42,697 bases of DNA. It comes from JAKLFA01 sp038222225 (lineage in GTDB: Bacteria > Omnitrophota > Gorgyraeia > Zapsychrales > JANLHA01). The notes beneath the pieces were generated by a model that had not been told where the DNA came from, made no database searches, and saw only the letters and a list, made by a program, of their open reading frames with translations. The first letter of the stretch is position 1; each line of letters starts with the position of its first letter. Both the position numbers and the translations under genes were made by a program. Positions 7,977 through 17,200 of this stretch are shown here, one piece after another. The stretch covers positions 1 through 42,697 of the forward strand of contig JBBRHV010000017.1 in NCBI GenBank assembly GCA_038222225.1, given 5' to 3'.

Positions 7977-8004
7977 ATTATAACAAAATAAAATAAATTT
8001 TCAA
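7977..8004 (-). promoter_or_regulatory. Consensus promoter of tRNA-Ser(UGA)
   Basis: On the minus strand TTGAAA (8004-7999), 16-nt spacer, TATAAT (7982-7977), with TG one base before the -10 (extended -10). The tRNA 5' end is about 29 nt downstream. Confidence 0.8.
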
Positions 8005-8081
8005 TGTTTAGAAAAAATCTTAGGGCCGCTTGCTGGCAATCAAAAAACACGTATTTGCCGACATATGCAGACACGCCCTCT

Positions 8082-8681
8082 TCACATCAAGTGCAGCCGT
8101 CTCAAAATAAGGTCATAAACATCCATACTCGCGCGATACGAAACCTTACAAAAATTGAAAAATGTGACGGATTCAAAACATAAATGCAAAAGTAGCATCA
8201 CCAGCGCTAAAACCGCAATATACATCAGCGCCGCACTAAACACATAATGACCCTTAAGATGCGTTTCATCCTCCTCATACTCATCCTGAGCTGTCAAAAC
8301 AATATGCATGGACAAACTAAACCCTGTCAGAAACAAAACGACATTCTCCCAGCCCCTAATATTCATCAGATTAGCCGTTACATAGAACACCAGCAAAACA
8401 ACCGTTGTGAGAAGCGGGAACACGTCGGGCAAAATAGAACTCAAGATCGAAGAAAACCCGAAGATCTCAGTGAGGATCCCCTGAAAAAAATGGTAAAGTC
8501 CCTGCGGAGTGAAAACAAATAAATGAAAAAGAACATAGGCAATAACCCCATACCAAAAAAAATCAGCGAACTGCTTCAACTCCAAAATTTCCCGGGAAAA
8601 TCCGGCCGTGACGCCGATCAAAACAGGGATCACGCACACAAACGCCGCCAATTTTAAAACCCCGAGTAATCCCGTTTTCAT
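8082..8681 (-). CDS. Multi-pass integral membrane protein, unknown function
   Basis: 199 aa with about five hydrophobic helices: residues 8-27, 41-60, 88-108, 115-131 and 146-170. A short acidic loop (DEYEEDETHLKGH) separates the fourth and fifth, and the C-terminal tail is amphipathic and ends RRLHLM. I recognise no named family and see no catalytic motif. It starts 14 nt after the serS stop with a GAGGGA ribosome site, so it is probably translated from the serS transcript. A role in tRNA or envelope biology cannot be deduced from the sequence. Confidence 0.75.
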   Translation of the reverse strand: MKTGLLGVLKLAAFVCVIPVLIGVTAGFSREILELKQFADFFWYGVIAYVLFHLFVFTPQGLYHFFQGILTEIFGFSSILSSILPDVFPLLTTVVLLVFYVTANLMNIRGWENVVLFLTGFSLSMHIVLTAQDEYEEDETHLKGHYVFSAALMYIAVLALVMLLLHLCFESVTFFNFCKVSYRASMDVYDLILRRLHLM

Positions 8682-8695
8682 AAAAAATCCCTCGC

Positions 8696-9970
8696 TCAGT
8701 GTTTAACGATTTTTTCCATGCCGCCCATATAGGGCCGCAGCACATCCGGGATAACGACCTCCCCTTGCGCTGTCTGATAATTCTCTAAAATCGCCACCAT
8801 CGTACGGGCCAAGGCAAGCCCGGAACCGTTTAAGGTATGCACATAGGCCGGCTTTTTCTGATTTACCCCTTTAAAACGGATATTGGCCCGGCGGGCCTGA
8901 AAATCTTCAAAATTAGAACAGCTCGAAACCTCAAGCCATTTATCCATGCCGACGGCGTGTGCCTCCAAGTCATAACACTTTGCCGCAGCAAAACTCAAAT
9001 CCCCTGACGCAAGCAGCAAGACCCGGTACGGAAGCCCCAACCGCTGCAGGACAGTTTCCGCATTCGCCAGAAGTTTCTCAAGCTCATCATAAGAGCCCTC
9101 CGGGTGAACGAACTTCACCAATTCCACTTTATTAAATTGATGCACCCGGATCAATCCCCGTGTATCCTTGCCGTACGATCCGGCTTCACGGCGAAAACAG
9201 GCCGTATAAGCTGTGTAGAGAACCGGCAGATCTTTTTCAGCGAGAATCTCATCACGGTGAAGATTCGTAGTCGGAACTTCCGCGGTCGGGATCAGATACA
9301 AATCATCATCCGCGCACCGGTACATATCCTCTGCCATTTTCGGCAGCTGACCAGTTCCGATCATTGATGCCGTATTAACCAGAAACGGCGGAAAGATCTC
9401 CTTGTACCCATGCTCGGAAGTGTGCAAATCCAGCATGAAATTAAATAAAGCGCGTTCCAGCCGTGCTCCGGCCCCTTTATAAACAATAAAATTTGAGCCG
9501 GAAATTTTTGCCGCCCTTTCAAAATCAATGATATCCAGATCTTCAGCAATTTCAATATGCGTCTTCGGCTTGAAATCCATTTTTTTCGGATCACCCCAGC
9601 TGCGGACAACCGTGTTGGCATCCATCCCTCCGACCGGAACACTCTCATGAGGAAGATTCGGAATTGCGATCAGTATCTGATCCAACCGCTGTTCAATCGT
9701 CTTTAAAGGCTCCTGCAGTTCATCGATCTGCGCTTTGATCGTTTTCACAGCTTCGATCTGCGCGCCGGCGTCCTTTTTTTCCCGCATCAAAATCCCGATC
9801 GCATCACTGGCCCGATTCTGTTCCGCCCGTAATTCGTCAGCCTGAGTCAAGATCTTCCGCCGCTGCTGATCAAGTTCCACAATCTCGCTAAGATCGATCT
9901 TCACGAATTTCGCAGTCAGCCCCTGACGGACGCGGTCAATATCTTCCCTGATCAAATGAATGTCAAACAT
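8696..9970 (-). CDS. serS: Seryl-tRNA synthetase
   Basis: Charges tRNA-Ser with serine in the cytoplasm. The 424-aa length matches bacterial SerRS. The N-terminal part (MFDIHLIRED to about residue 110) is the long antiparallel coiled coil that grips the tRNA-Ser variable arm. The class II core follows: motif 2 is FRREAGSYGKDTRGLIRVHQ and motif 3 is LNGSGLALARTMVAILENYQ; the serine-site segment LIPTAEVPTTN is intact. It lies 43 nt after the response-regulator gene and 14 nt before the membrane-protein gene, so these three are probably one operon. Its cognate tRNA-Ser(UGA) is just downstream. No T-box or other leader is evident. Confidence 0.98.
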   Translation of the reverse strand: MFDIHLIREDIDRVRQGLTAKFVKIDLSEIVELDQQRRKILTQADELRAEQNRASDAIGILMREKKDAGAQIEAVKTIKAQIDELQEPLKTIEQRLDQILIAIPNLPHESVPVGGMDANTVVRSWGDPKKMDFKPKTHIEIAEDLDIIDFERAAKISGSNFIVYKGAGARLERALFNFMLDLHTSEHGYKEIFPPFLVNTASMIGTGQLPKMAEDMYRCADDDLYLIPTAEVPTTNLHRDEILAEKDLPVLYTAYTACFRREAGSYGKDTRGLIRVHQFNKVELVKFVHPEGSYDELEKLLANAETVLQRLGLPYRVLLLASGDLSFAAAKCYDLEAHAVGMDKWLEVSSCSNFEDFQARRANIRFKGVNQKKPAYVHTLNGSGLALARTMVAILENYQTAQGEVVIPDVLRPYMGGMEKIVKH

Positions 9971-10013
9971 CTAAAGCCCTTTTTTTGTTTGGATTAAATG
10001 CGCGGTCCGATCC

Positions 10014-10466
10014 CTAAGAAGCCCCGGTTGTTTTTCGACTGTCAATATCCTCAAACGCCATGCCCACCTGACGAACCAATGTTTTACCATCGATCGGCTT
10101 AGCCAGATAATTTTCCGCCCCCACCTGAAAACACTCCAACACATCTTTGGAGTTTGCGCTTCCGGTCAAAAAAATAACCGGGATACTGCAGGTGTCCGGA
10201 TCCTCTTTGATCTGAACACAAAACTCTTTCCCGTTCATGCCAGGCATCATATAGTCTGAAATGATCAGCTCGGGCCGGCGAAGCGCAACCATCTCCAGCG
10301 CCTGGGAAGCGTCGATCGCTCCACTGACCTCAAATCCTGCTTTTGTTAAGAAACGGATATAAAACTCCCGTTCAACCGCGCTGTCATCCACAACCAAAAC
10401 ATATCGCCCTGTCTTACCGTTTTTTTTCTTCTTGCTCCGGAAAATATTTTTTAGCCAATTCAGCAT
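10014..10466 (-). CDS. Single-domain response regulator (CheY-like receiver)
   Basis: 150 aa: a basic N-terminal extension (LKNIFRSKKKKNGK) precedes a complete receiver domain (about 22-140). The acidic pair is DD in VLVVDDSA, the phosphoacceptor is Asp71 in IISDYMMPG, the conserved Thr/Ser is in FLTGSA, and the Lys is in YLAKPID. No output domain is present, so it must act by protein contact. The cationic, Trp-containing N-terminus could associate with membranes; that is an inference. It lies 43 nt before serS, an unusual partner for a receiver, and no kinase is adjacent. Confidence 0.93.
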   Translation of the reverse strand: MLNWLKNIFRSKKKKNGKTGRYVLVVDDSAVEREFYIRFLTKAGFEVSGAIDASQALEMVALRRPELIISDYMMPGMNGKEFCVQIKEDPDTCSIPVIFLTGSANSKDVLECFQVGAENYLAKPIDGKTLVRQVGMAFEDIDSRKTTGAS

Positions 10467-10517
10467 GCCTCAAACTCCCTCCTTAGTGTTTAGACTCAAA
10501 AATTATAGCAAAAAGAG

Positions 10518-10543
10518 TTTGAGAATGCATATAAAATCTCAAA
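10518..10543. terminator. AT-rich hairpin between the lamin-tail and response-regulator genes
   Basis: TTTGAGA (10518-10524) pairs with TCTCAAA (10537-10543) around a 12-nt loop. On the minus strand CTCTTTTT follows. The stem is weak; it could end the lamin-tail transcript. Confidence 0.4.
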
Positions 10544-10554
10544 ATATACACAAA

Positions 10555-11187
10555 CTAAACCAAGACCCTTTTAATCCTCCATCCGGCCCAACCCAAACCC
10601 GTTAAAAATAAGAAAAACGAAGACGGTTCAGGAACCGCCATGGAAACTTCATAATCAGTCTTTCCCGGGGAAAACGGGATCCCGGCCGCCGAAGGCGTGA
10701 TCTGTGAGGCATACACCGGCTCCCTTCGAAACAAAGACACATCCATGCCGCCTTCAGGGCCAAATTTAAACTCATCGATCAGCGCTCCGTTGGCATCATA
10801 CAACCGGACAGCGTCACCGCTGTTGTTCAATCCAAGCCCTCCGGTACTCGCAGTGTACCAGAACGGATCAACGAACGGAACTTCTGCGCCGCCAAAAACC
10901 AGAACCGTTGCCCAGGGCTCAATCAAACTTCCCGCTCTAAAGACATGCCGCTCTTTAAGAGCATCCGCGATCGACCATCCCTCCAAAAAAACCGTCTCAC
11001 CGGAAGCATTGTACAGTTCCACGAATTCATCTCCCGAGCTTGAAACAACCCCATCGCCGTTGGCATCACCCACGGCGCCAGACGGAGGGTCTGCCAGCAC
11101 CTCACTGATCAAGATATAACTTTCCACCGGAGATGCCAGGCTCAAACACACCCCCACCCACGCACAGACTCTCGCCCATTTCAACAT
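10555..11187 (-). CDS. Lamin-tail domain protein with PEP-CTERM sorting signal
   Basis: 210 aa. An N-terminal signal peptide ends near residue 23 (ASPVESY). Residues about 24-160 form a lamin-tail-like Ig fold: LISEVLADPPSG, a Ca-site-like DANGDGVVSSSGDEFVELYN, LEGWSIADA, and LNNSGDAVRLYDANGALIDEF. The C-terminus has the PEP-CTERM layout: VPEPSS, a hydrophobic helix (FFLFLTGLGWAGW), then the basic cluster RIKR. Such proteins are cut by an exosortase and placed in the envelope or extracellular matrix. No exosortase gene is in the window. TAGGAGG lies about 6 nt before the ATG. The role is probably structural or matrix-binding. Confidence 0.9.
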   Translation of the reverse strand: MLKWARVCAWVGVCLSLASPVESYILISEVLADPPSGAVGDANGDGVVSSSGDEFVELYNASGETVFLEGWSIADALKERHVFRAGSLIEPWATVLVFGGAEVPFVDPFWYTASTGGLGLNNSGDAVRLYDANGALIDEFKFGPEGGMDVSLFRREPVYASQITPSAAGIPFSPGKTDYEVSMAVPEPSSFFLFLTGLGWAGWRIKRVLV

Positions 11188-11242
11188 TTCAGCCTCCTAA
11201 AATTGTCAGGGGAATTCAAAAAAGGGATGAGCTGTGTTACCA

Positions 11243-11276
11243 ACGCTGGAAGCGTCTAAATAACCGCTTCCAGCGT
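11243..11276. terminator. Perfect 12-bp hairpin after the 775-aa protein gene
   Basis: ACGCTGGAAGCG (11243-11254) is exactly complementary to 11265-11276, with a 10-nt loop. It begins about 15 nt after the stop codon at 11291 on the minus strand. A T-run occurs only about 15 nt later, so it may be a terminator or an mRNA-stabilising hairpin. Confidence 0.6.
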
Positions 11277-11290
11277 CGATAAATCAAAAC

Positions 11291-13618
11291 TTAACTTTTG
11301 ACCTTCTCAAGCCAATCGAGTTCTACGCTTGAACGATCCATTTTATCAAACGGCGACATCAGTTCAGCAGACTGATTTTGCGTATTCTTATCAGAATCGG
11401 TCGTGTCCATTCCGAGCAGGGCAGGAATACCCTGGATTGGAAGCACATTGATGATCACCGGATAAAACCCGTCAATATTCATATCACCGATCGGCTGTTG
11501 CGGCAACGGCAAGGGAATCCCGTCCCCATCACGTTTGATCTGAAGATTGAGATTAGCGGGATTTAAATCGATACCACCGACCCGATTCTCACCCGGTATA
11601 ACCGCGGCATTGGTTGCCGGAACAGCATTCGCCAAAAGAGAAGTGATCGCAGCATCGGCCCGCTGTAAAGAAATAGAACTGCGTACGGCATATGTGGTTT
11701 CTGTGGTTTGTTCAAAAAATGACACTGTACCAAGAAACCCCTCTACTAACTGGCCCTGTTCTTCCTGCGGTATGGACCTCAAGACCGCTGAGGCGACTAT
11801 CTGTGCTTCAACCTGAAGACGAACGCTTTCTCTATATTGCCGCTGGGCCTTAGTCACTCTTTCGCCAAACCTCTCTGCCCGGATATTCCAGTCGGCAGGC
11901 CTGCGCGATTGAATAACGACCTTTTGATCAAAACTAGAAACCATCCAGTCCTTTAAATCATTCGCGGCCCGGCTTAAAACAGCCGCATTCGCTTCCATAA
12001 CAGCCTCCCGAGCCGGAAAAACATCAGCAATCGCAGCTTCAATGCGACTGGCAACCGCAACACTGCGTATTGTATATGACTCTCCTTTGATTTCTCCCGC
12101 AAACGTCACTGCGCCGACAAACTGTTCGACGGCCTGCTCTTTTTGCTCTGCCGATAATCCCAGCGCAACCGGATCCCCGATTTGCATATTGACCAGACGA
12201 CGAACGTTTTGACGATATGCCTCTAAGGCCTCTCTAACTCTTTGTTCAAACGCCGGTGACCGCAGCCTCCAATCGGAAGGTGTCGTTGATGCCATGATAA
12301 AATTGTGGTTAAACGTCTCAGCCATCCAATCCCTCAAGTCCTCCCCGGTCGAACTTAAAACCGCCGCGTTTGTGCCTGTCTCTATAGAATCATCCGCGTT
12401 CTCAACCAACTGCATAGACACCTTAAATGTTGTGCCCTGTTCTTTGAGCCCATTTCTTAAAACAGCAGCATTCGTTGCCGGTAAACCATCGGCCCTGTCT
12501 TTAATCACTTCAACTTTCATGCCCTGGGTTTCCTGCCCGGCGAATGCCTTAAATAAACTGATGGCCGATGTCCCGCCGGAAAAATACCGGCGCGGGATCA
12601 CCTGACCGCTGTCCTGATCATACTCTTCCTTAATATAGTCATAGGCGCCCTTTTTGAACGCCTCAAGATACTGCTTATAGATTTGTTCATTCACGACAGG
12701 GTCTTTAAGATCAATACCCTTAACTTTAGCTTGGTTAACATACACCTGTCCCAAAAGCGTCTGACGCAAATTCGCCTTATACCAGGCAGCCAGGATCATG
12801 GAATTATAAACCTGCCTTAGATTGGCGAAATGTTTTCCTTCATTGACCTCGCGCTCGATCTCCGGGATCAAAATTTCCCTTAAAGCCTGAGTGAACGTTG
12901 CGCCTTCTCCCTCGATCTTTTCCGGTGCCTGAATGCTTGAGGCCTGCTCACCCAATGTTTTCTGAAGCGCAAGATAATCCTCTTCCAGCATGACCTTTAA
13001 ATGGCTCTTCACCACATAAACAGTTCCCTTATGCTCATATACAACCGCCTCATCCGGCACGATCCAGACTTTGTGGAATGAATTCAACGGGACTTGTGCT
13101 CCACCTGTTTTTTGCTCAACTTTACTGTAGATGCTTTTCCAGAATCCCTGTCCCAATTCCTGTTCCGGGTACATAAAGGATGCGGTGAGCTGTTTCAAAA
13201 TATAATCCTGAGCCAAAAGGTCCCGGCCCATTTCAGTGGAGCCGAAATCCTTGGGGATAATGCGATCCTTCTCATAGGGTGACAAATTCACCCAAAGGTC
13301 TTCTTCAGGAACGGTCAGCGAGACTAGAAAATATTTGATCAGTTTCTGTGCTTCGTCTTTTAAAGCATCCCCTTCCAACCCTGTGTGCCCGGTATCAATA
13401 ATAAAATCAAACCCAAGCGGATTAACCGGATCAGGCGTCATGCCTTTGATCATCACTGGGACAAAACCGCTGCTCACCGCAAGCATCTCGCCAGGTAAAT
13501 TCAGGGCCGGCAGGACTTGTGCCCTGGCGATATCAGGCGGGCAGATCATACTGAAACTAAACACAATTGCCAACACACTGGACACAAGTTGATTCATACG
13601 CTTTTGTGTAAAGAACAT
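11291..13618 (-). CDS. Large secreted Omnitrophota-type protein of unknown function with internal repeats
   Basis: The start at 13618 has AAGGAG 8 nt upstream, giving 775 aa; a signal peptide precedes RAQVLPALNLPG. The N-terminal half has the signature I associate with a large protein family of Omnitrophota genomes: IPKDFGSTEMGRDLLAQDY, FNKVWIVP-like FHKVWIVPDEAVVYEH, LKVMLEEDYLAL, NLRQVYNSMILAAWYK and IPRRYFSGG. The second half contains two homologous units of about 120 residues (about 420-540 and 545-665), each opening with DLxDWM and containing a PxDWxxR and a QxQYRxxV-like helix. Four NAAVL/NAAVI boxes (near 382, 417, 545, 670) separate the modules. No enzyme motif is visible. Probably exported; function unknown. 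Confidence 0.85.
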   Translation of the reverse strand: MFFTQKRMNQLVSSVLAIVFSFSMICPPDIARAQVLPALNLPGEMLAVSSGFVPVMIKGMTPDPVNPLGFDFIIDTGHTGLEGDALKDEAQKLIKYFLVSLTVPEEDLWVNLSPYEKDRIIPKDFGSTEMGRDLLAQDYILKQLTASFMYPEQELGQGFWKSIYSKVEQKTGGAQVPLNSFHKVWIVPDEAVVYEHKGTVYVVKSHLKVMLEEDYLALQKTLGEQASSIQAPEKIEGEGATFTQALREILIPEIEREVNEGKHFANLRQVYNSMILAAWYKANLRQTLLGQVYVNQAKVKGIDLKDPVVNEQIYKQYLEAFKKGAYDYIKEEYDQDSGQVIPRRYFSGGTSAISLFKAFAGQETQGMKVEVIKDRADGLPATNAAVLRNGLKEQGTTFKVSMQLVENADDSIETGTNAAVLSSTGEDLRDWMAETFNHNFIMASTTPSDWRLRSPAFEQRVREALEAYRQNVRRLVNMQIGDPVALGLSAEQKEQAVEQFVGAVTFAGEIKGESYTIRSVAVASRIEAAIADVFPAREAVMEANAAVLSRAANDLKDWMVSSFDQKVVIQSRRPADWNIRAERFGERVTKAQRQYRESVRLQVEAQIVASAVLRSIPQEEQGQLVEGFLGTVSFFEQTTETTYAVRSSISLQRADAAITSLLANAVPATNAAVIPGENRVGGIDLNPANLNLQIKRDGDGIPLPLPQQPIGDMNIDGFYPVIINVLPIQGIPALLGMDTTDSDKNTQNQSAELMSPFDKMDRSSVELDWLEKVKS

Positions 13619-13879
13619 AAACCGATCTCCTTTTGAAACCTTGTTTGGATTTTCAATATAAAATAAGGGGCGAGATGTAAAGAACTGCACTACTACTGAT
13701 ATACCAATATAGCCATGTGGATTTTAAAGAGTATACAATAAAAAACGCTATTTTTCAAATTTATGGATAAAATTTGCTCAAGAATCCACTCATCCCATAT
13801 ATTTTTCGTATTTTCCTCGTTTTTAACTGCTTTTTTTACATATTCCACCTATTCCCCGGAACTCTTTATAAATTTCTCA

Positions 13880-14248
13880 CTACAAAAAGGATATATCTTC
13901 AATTGTATTGCCATTAAGATAAAAAATATACGCCCATGAATTTTGATTTATCAATGGCACCCCTTTTGAGTAGTAATAGTACCATTCCTCCTCATACATC
14001 TTACCGCCATGAGAAATATTTTTATTAATCTCAATCGGCGGACCAAAATCTTTAAACAACACCGCTGAATCTTTTCCTATATACGATGACAGCAATTCAC
14101 GAACCTCTTTAATCTCTCCGGAATAACGCTTGCCATCCCTGGGATCATCAATTGCCCTTATCAGATTTCGTTCTGCTGAGCACCCGACCATAAAAAAAAT
14201 ACATACCGAAACCACTATTCCAAAATATTTTCTGTTCATATGTTCCAT
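13880..14248 (-). CDS. Small lipoprotein with BamE/SmpA-like fold, candidate immunity protein
   Basis: The start at 14248 follows an AAAGGTGG site; the product is 122 aa. The N-terminus has a lipobox-type end FFMVGC-SAE, so it should be a lipoprotein. The body (FGPPIEINKNI, YEEEWYYYYSKG, AYIFYLNGNTIEDISFL) resembles the small SmpA/BamE-type fold in which a GxP turn is followed by a W-x-Y strand and a final x-G-x-x-x-x-I strand. The stop codon of the Rhs gene is only 10 nt upstream, and the gene is more AT-rich than the Rhs shell. Position, size and export suit an immunity protein for the Rhs C-terminal domain, as lipase effectors are often neutralised by periplasmic lipoproteins. That role is inference. 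Confidence 0.7.
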   Translation of the reverse strand: MEHMNRKYFGIVVSVCIFFMVGCSAERNLIRAIDDPRDGKRYSGEIKEVRELLSSYIGKDSAVLFKDFGPPIEINKNISHGGKMYEEEWYYYYSKGVPLINQNSWAYIFYLNGNTIEDISFL

Positions 14249-14258
14249 GAAGCCACCT

Positions 14259-17200
14259 TTAATACGGCCAATAATGATTCTCAATACCTAAGGGAAGAAC
14301 CGCCGTCCCTATAGATCCTGCAGCAAAATTTCTCGGGTTCAAATGCGGGCCTAAGAATGCTGAAAAATCCCACATCCCAGTTTTATATAATACATGTTTT
14401 GAGTTAAGACCTGCCGTCGCCCCTGAAAAAAGAACTCGAACTTGGCTGACCTGCGTTGACCCAACCGTAAGACTACTTAACACCTGCCGCTGGTCTCTCA
14501 GCCCCAAGTTCAAAGCGACATTGGATGCGATAATCCCACCCTGACTAAAGCCCGATAATCTGATGCCATTAAGGCCGACTAAACGATTGGAAAGCTGCCG
14601 TGACATTGAACTGGTAAATGTTAATTTCCCTAACCCCGCCTCCATTAAATCCGCGATCGGGCCGGACGATGGATTATAGGCCAAAAAATCTGCTCCGACA
14701 TCTCCAAAAGATTCTGTCATTGCGTTCCCAAAATCAGTCACAATCCCATTCACATGAACCTTGCTTCCATTTGTGACAGAAGCATCGCTGCCCAATCCAT
14801 CGACCAAGCGGAACCGGTCCTCATACACCCAATCCTTGACCCCCTTCAAAACATTGGCGCCTAAATACAGACCAGCGGTCGCCATCGACGCATAAGTAAG
14901 CGCCTGTTGTGCTTCGGACCAGCCGGCCGCGCCGGCAACCTGCGAACCCAAGGACAGCCCACCGGAAATCTGCGTCAACCCCCACCAATACCCCTGACTT
15001 TCAATCGCGGTAAACGGTGTTCCCAACGCTGCTCCTGACAAAAACCCCTGAACCCCACCCAGAAGGATCCCGCGCCACAGAGACTGATCATTGTTATGTG
15101 CGATGATCCCTCCGGACGCGCCTCCGATCAGCGCGCCGATCAGCGCGACCAGAAACCACCCATGCCCATCCGGATCCACCAGGATCACCGGATTATTTCG
15201 AACATACGTGTAACGGTTGAACGCCTGCGGATCGCCGGCAGCCGGCACCATCGTATCCGCGGAAATAAACCGCCCCAGCTCCGGGTCATAATATCTTGAT
15301 TCATAATAATACAGCCCCGTTTCATCATCAAGCCTTTGTCCAGTAAAATACGCGCTGCCGTTTTCAACCCCGCCGAAGCGCTCATGACGGCTGAAACTCC
15401 CGAACGGCTGATATTCGATCACCTCACTGATCCGCCCTTCACGGTCGCTCACCACATTGGCCGAACCAAGATGATCACCGTGAATGAATGCAACCGTGCC
15501 GTTTCTTACCGAAGCAATTCGCTTGTCTCCCAGAAAAACGTGCTTGGTCTGATCCATCGTGGTCCGTTCATAAAGCTGCCCGATAAAATGCGTCACCAGA
15601 TCTTCTTCCCCGCCGTTGCCTTCCAGCAACTCAGGAAACATCATCCCTGAAACGCCCCCGCCGGATAATGCGCCATAAACAATTTTTTTAACCCTCCCGC
15701 CGTCGCCGTCATAGGCGAATCGCACCTTTTGTTCATTGTTTTTCAACGCCCGCTTCAGCCGGCCCTCGGCATCAAATTCAAACCCGCTGACGCTCCCTGC
15801 GAACTCCCGGCGCACCATGTTCCCGTTAGCGTCATATTGAAAACTCTTGCCATTCTCCAAAGACGTTACCGCATGCGGGCCTGCCGGCAAGCCATCAATC
15901 CGCGATCCGGCCTCTCCATAACGATAGAGCAAACCATCTTTCTCCTTGATATTACCCACAGAATCATAGGCGTAAACTTTCGTTCCATACGTCCGGTCAT
16001 TACGAGCCTGCACCAAACGGTTAAGATGATCATAGACGAACGACTGCGTTGAGCTGTGAACCGAATCCTGGATCGAAATAATATTACCTACCGCATCATA
16101 CGAATAGGCCAGATCCTGAAGGGGCGCCCCTTCCGCATCCATTGTCAGCATCCGTAAAAGCCGGAAATTCTGCGGGTGATATTCCTGTGTTGTCACCTCT
16201 CCGCTTCCGTATTCGATCCGCTCGGCCTGGCCCATCACGGTATAGTGAATACCTGCGACATACACGATCGGCTCCTCTGTCCGGACGCCGGATACAACTT
16301 CGATATCCACATCCTCTGAGACGGCCTCCTCACCATCCCCCACCTCAAAGGTCACCGCATAAACACCGGTCTGGACAACCGCCGGCACCCATGTCAGACG
16401 TCCTTCAATCCGTCCATTCGATGTTCCCACAATTGAAAAATCGCATCCCAGCGGCAAATCACCCGGCGCAGGACGCGTAAACTCAAGAACATCACCATCG
16501 GCATCGGTCGCAATAACCACGATCTCCAAAGCCTGCCCATCTACAACGGTCTCCCCGCTCAAGGAGATTACCGGCTTTTGATTGGGCGAACGGGTGAGAT
16601 ACTGATAATCATAATACTTCCAACCCAAAGCCGTCCTTGACCACAACCGGACATAAAGCGGCTGGCCGGTTCTTGAAATAGAAACTGTCATCGATGTTTG
16701 CTTGTTCAGATTCCGGTTAAGAATATCATAACGGCCCTGCTGCGTTCCAACATAAACCCAATACTGCAAAACACCAACCCCCACATCCCATCGGAATTCA
16801 GCCTCACTCCCTTCCAGGACCGCTCCCGACGAGGGTGTCAGCATTTGAGCAGGAACCGGCGTCTGACTATTCTGCGTTGCAAATGTATAATCCCGATATT
16901 CCCACCTGCCCGTGCTCATAAATGACCATAACCGCACGTAAAGAGAGTTTCCGCTCACTGGGACCGGAATGGACACCGTGCGAGCGACCGTCGTTGGAAA
17001 ATATTTCCCGAACAGATCATTCGCTCCGGAGGAAGTTCCCGCAAACAAAAAGTATCCGCTCACATTCGACCCCGGGCTCCAGGAAAACTGCACGGGTGAG
17101 GATCCGATCACCGTCCCTTGAGCCGGAACAGTCAATTCAGCCGGAACTCCAAGATTTCCCAACGGCGCGCTTTGATATTCATAATCTCGATATTGCCATC

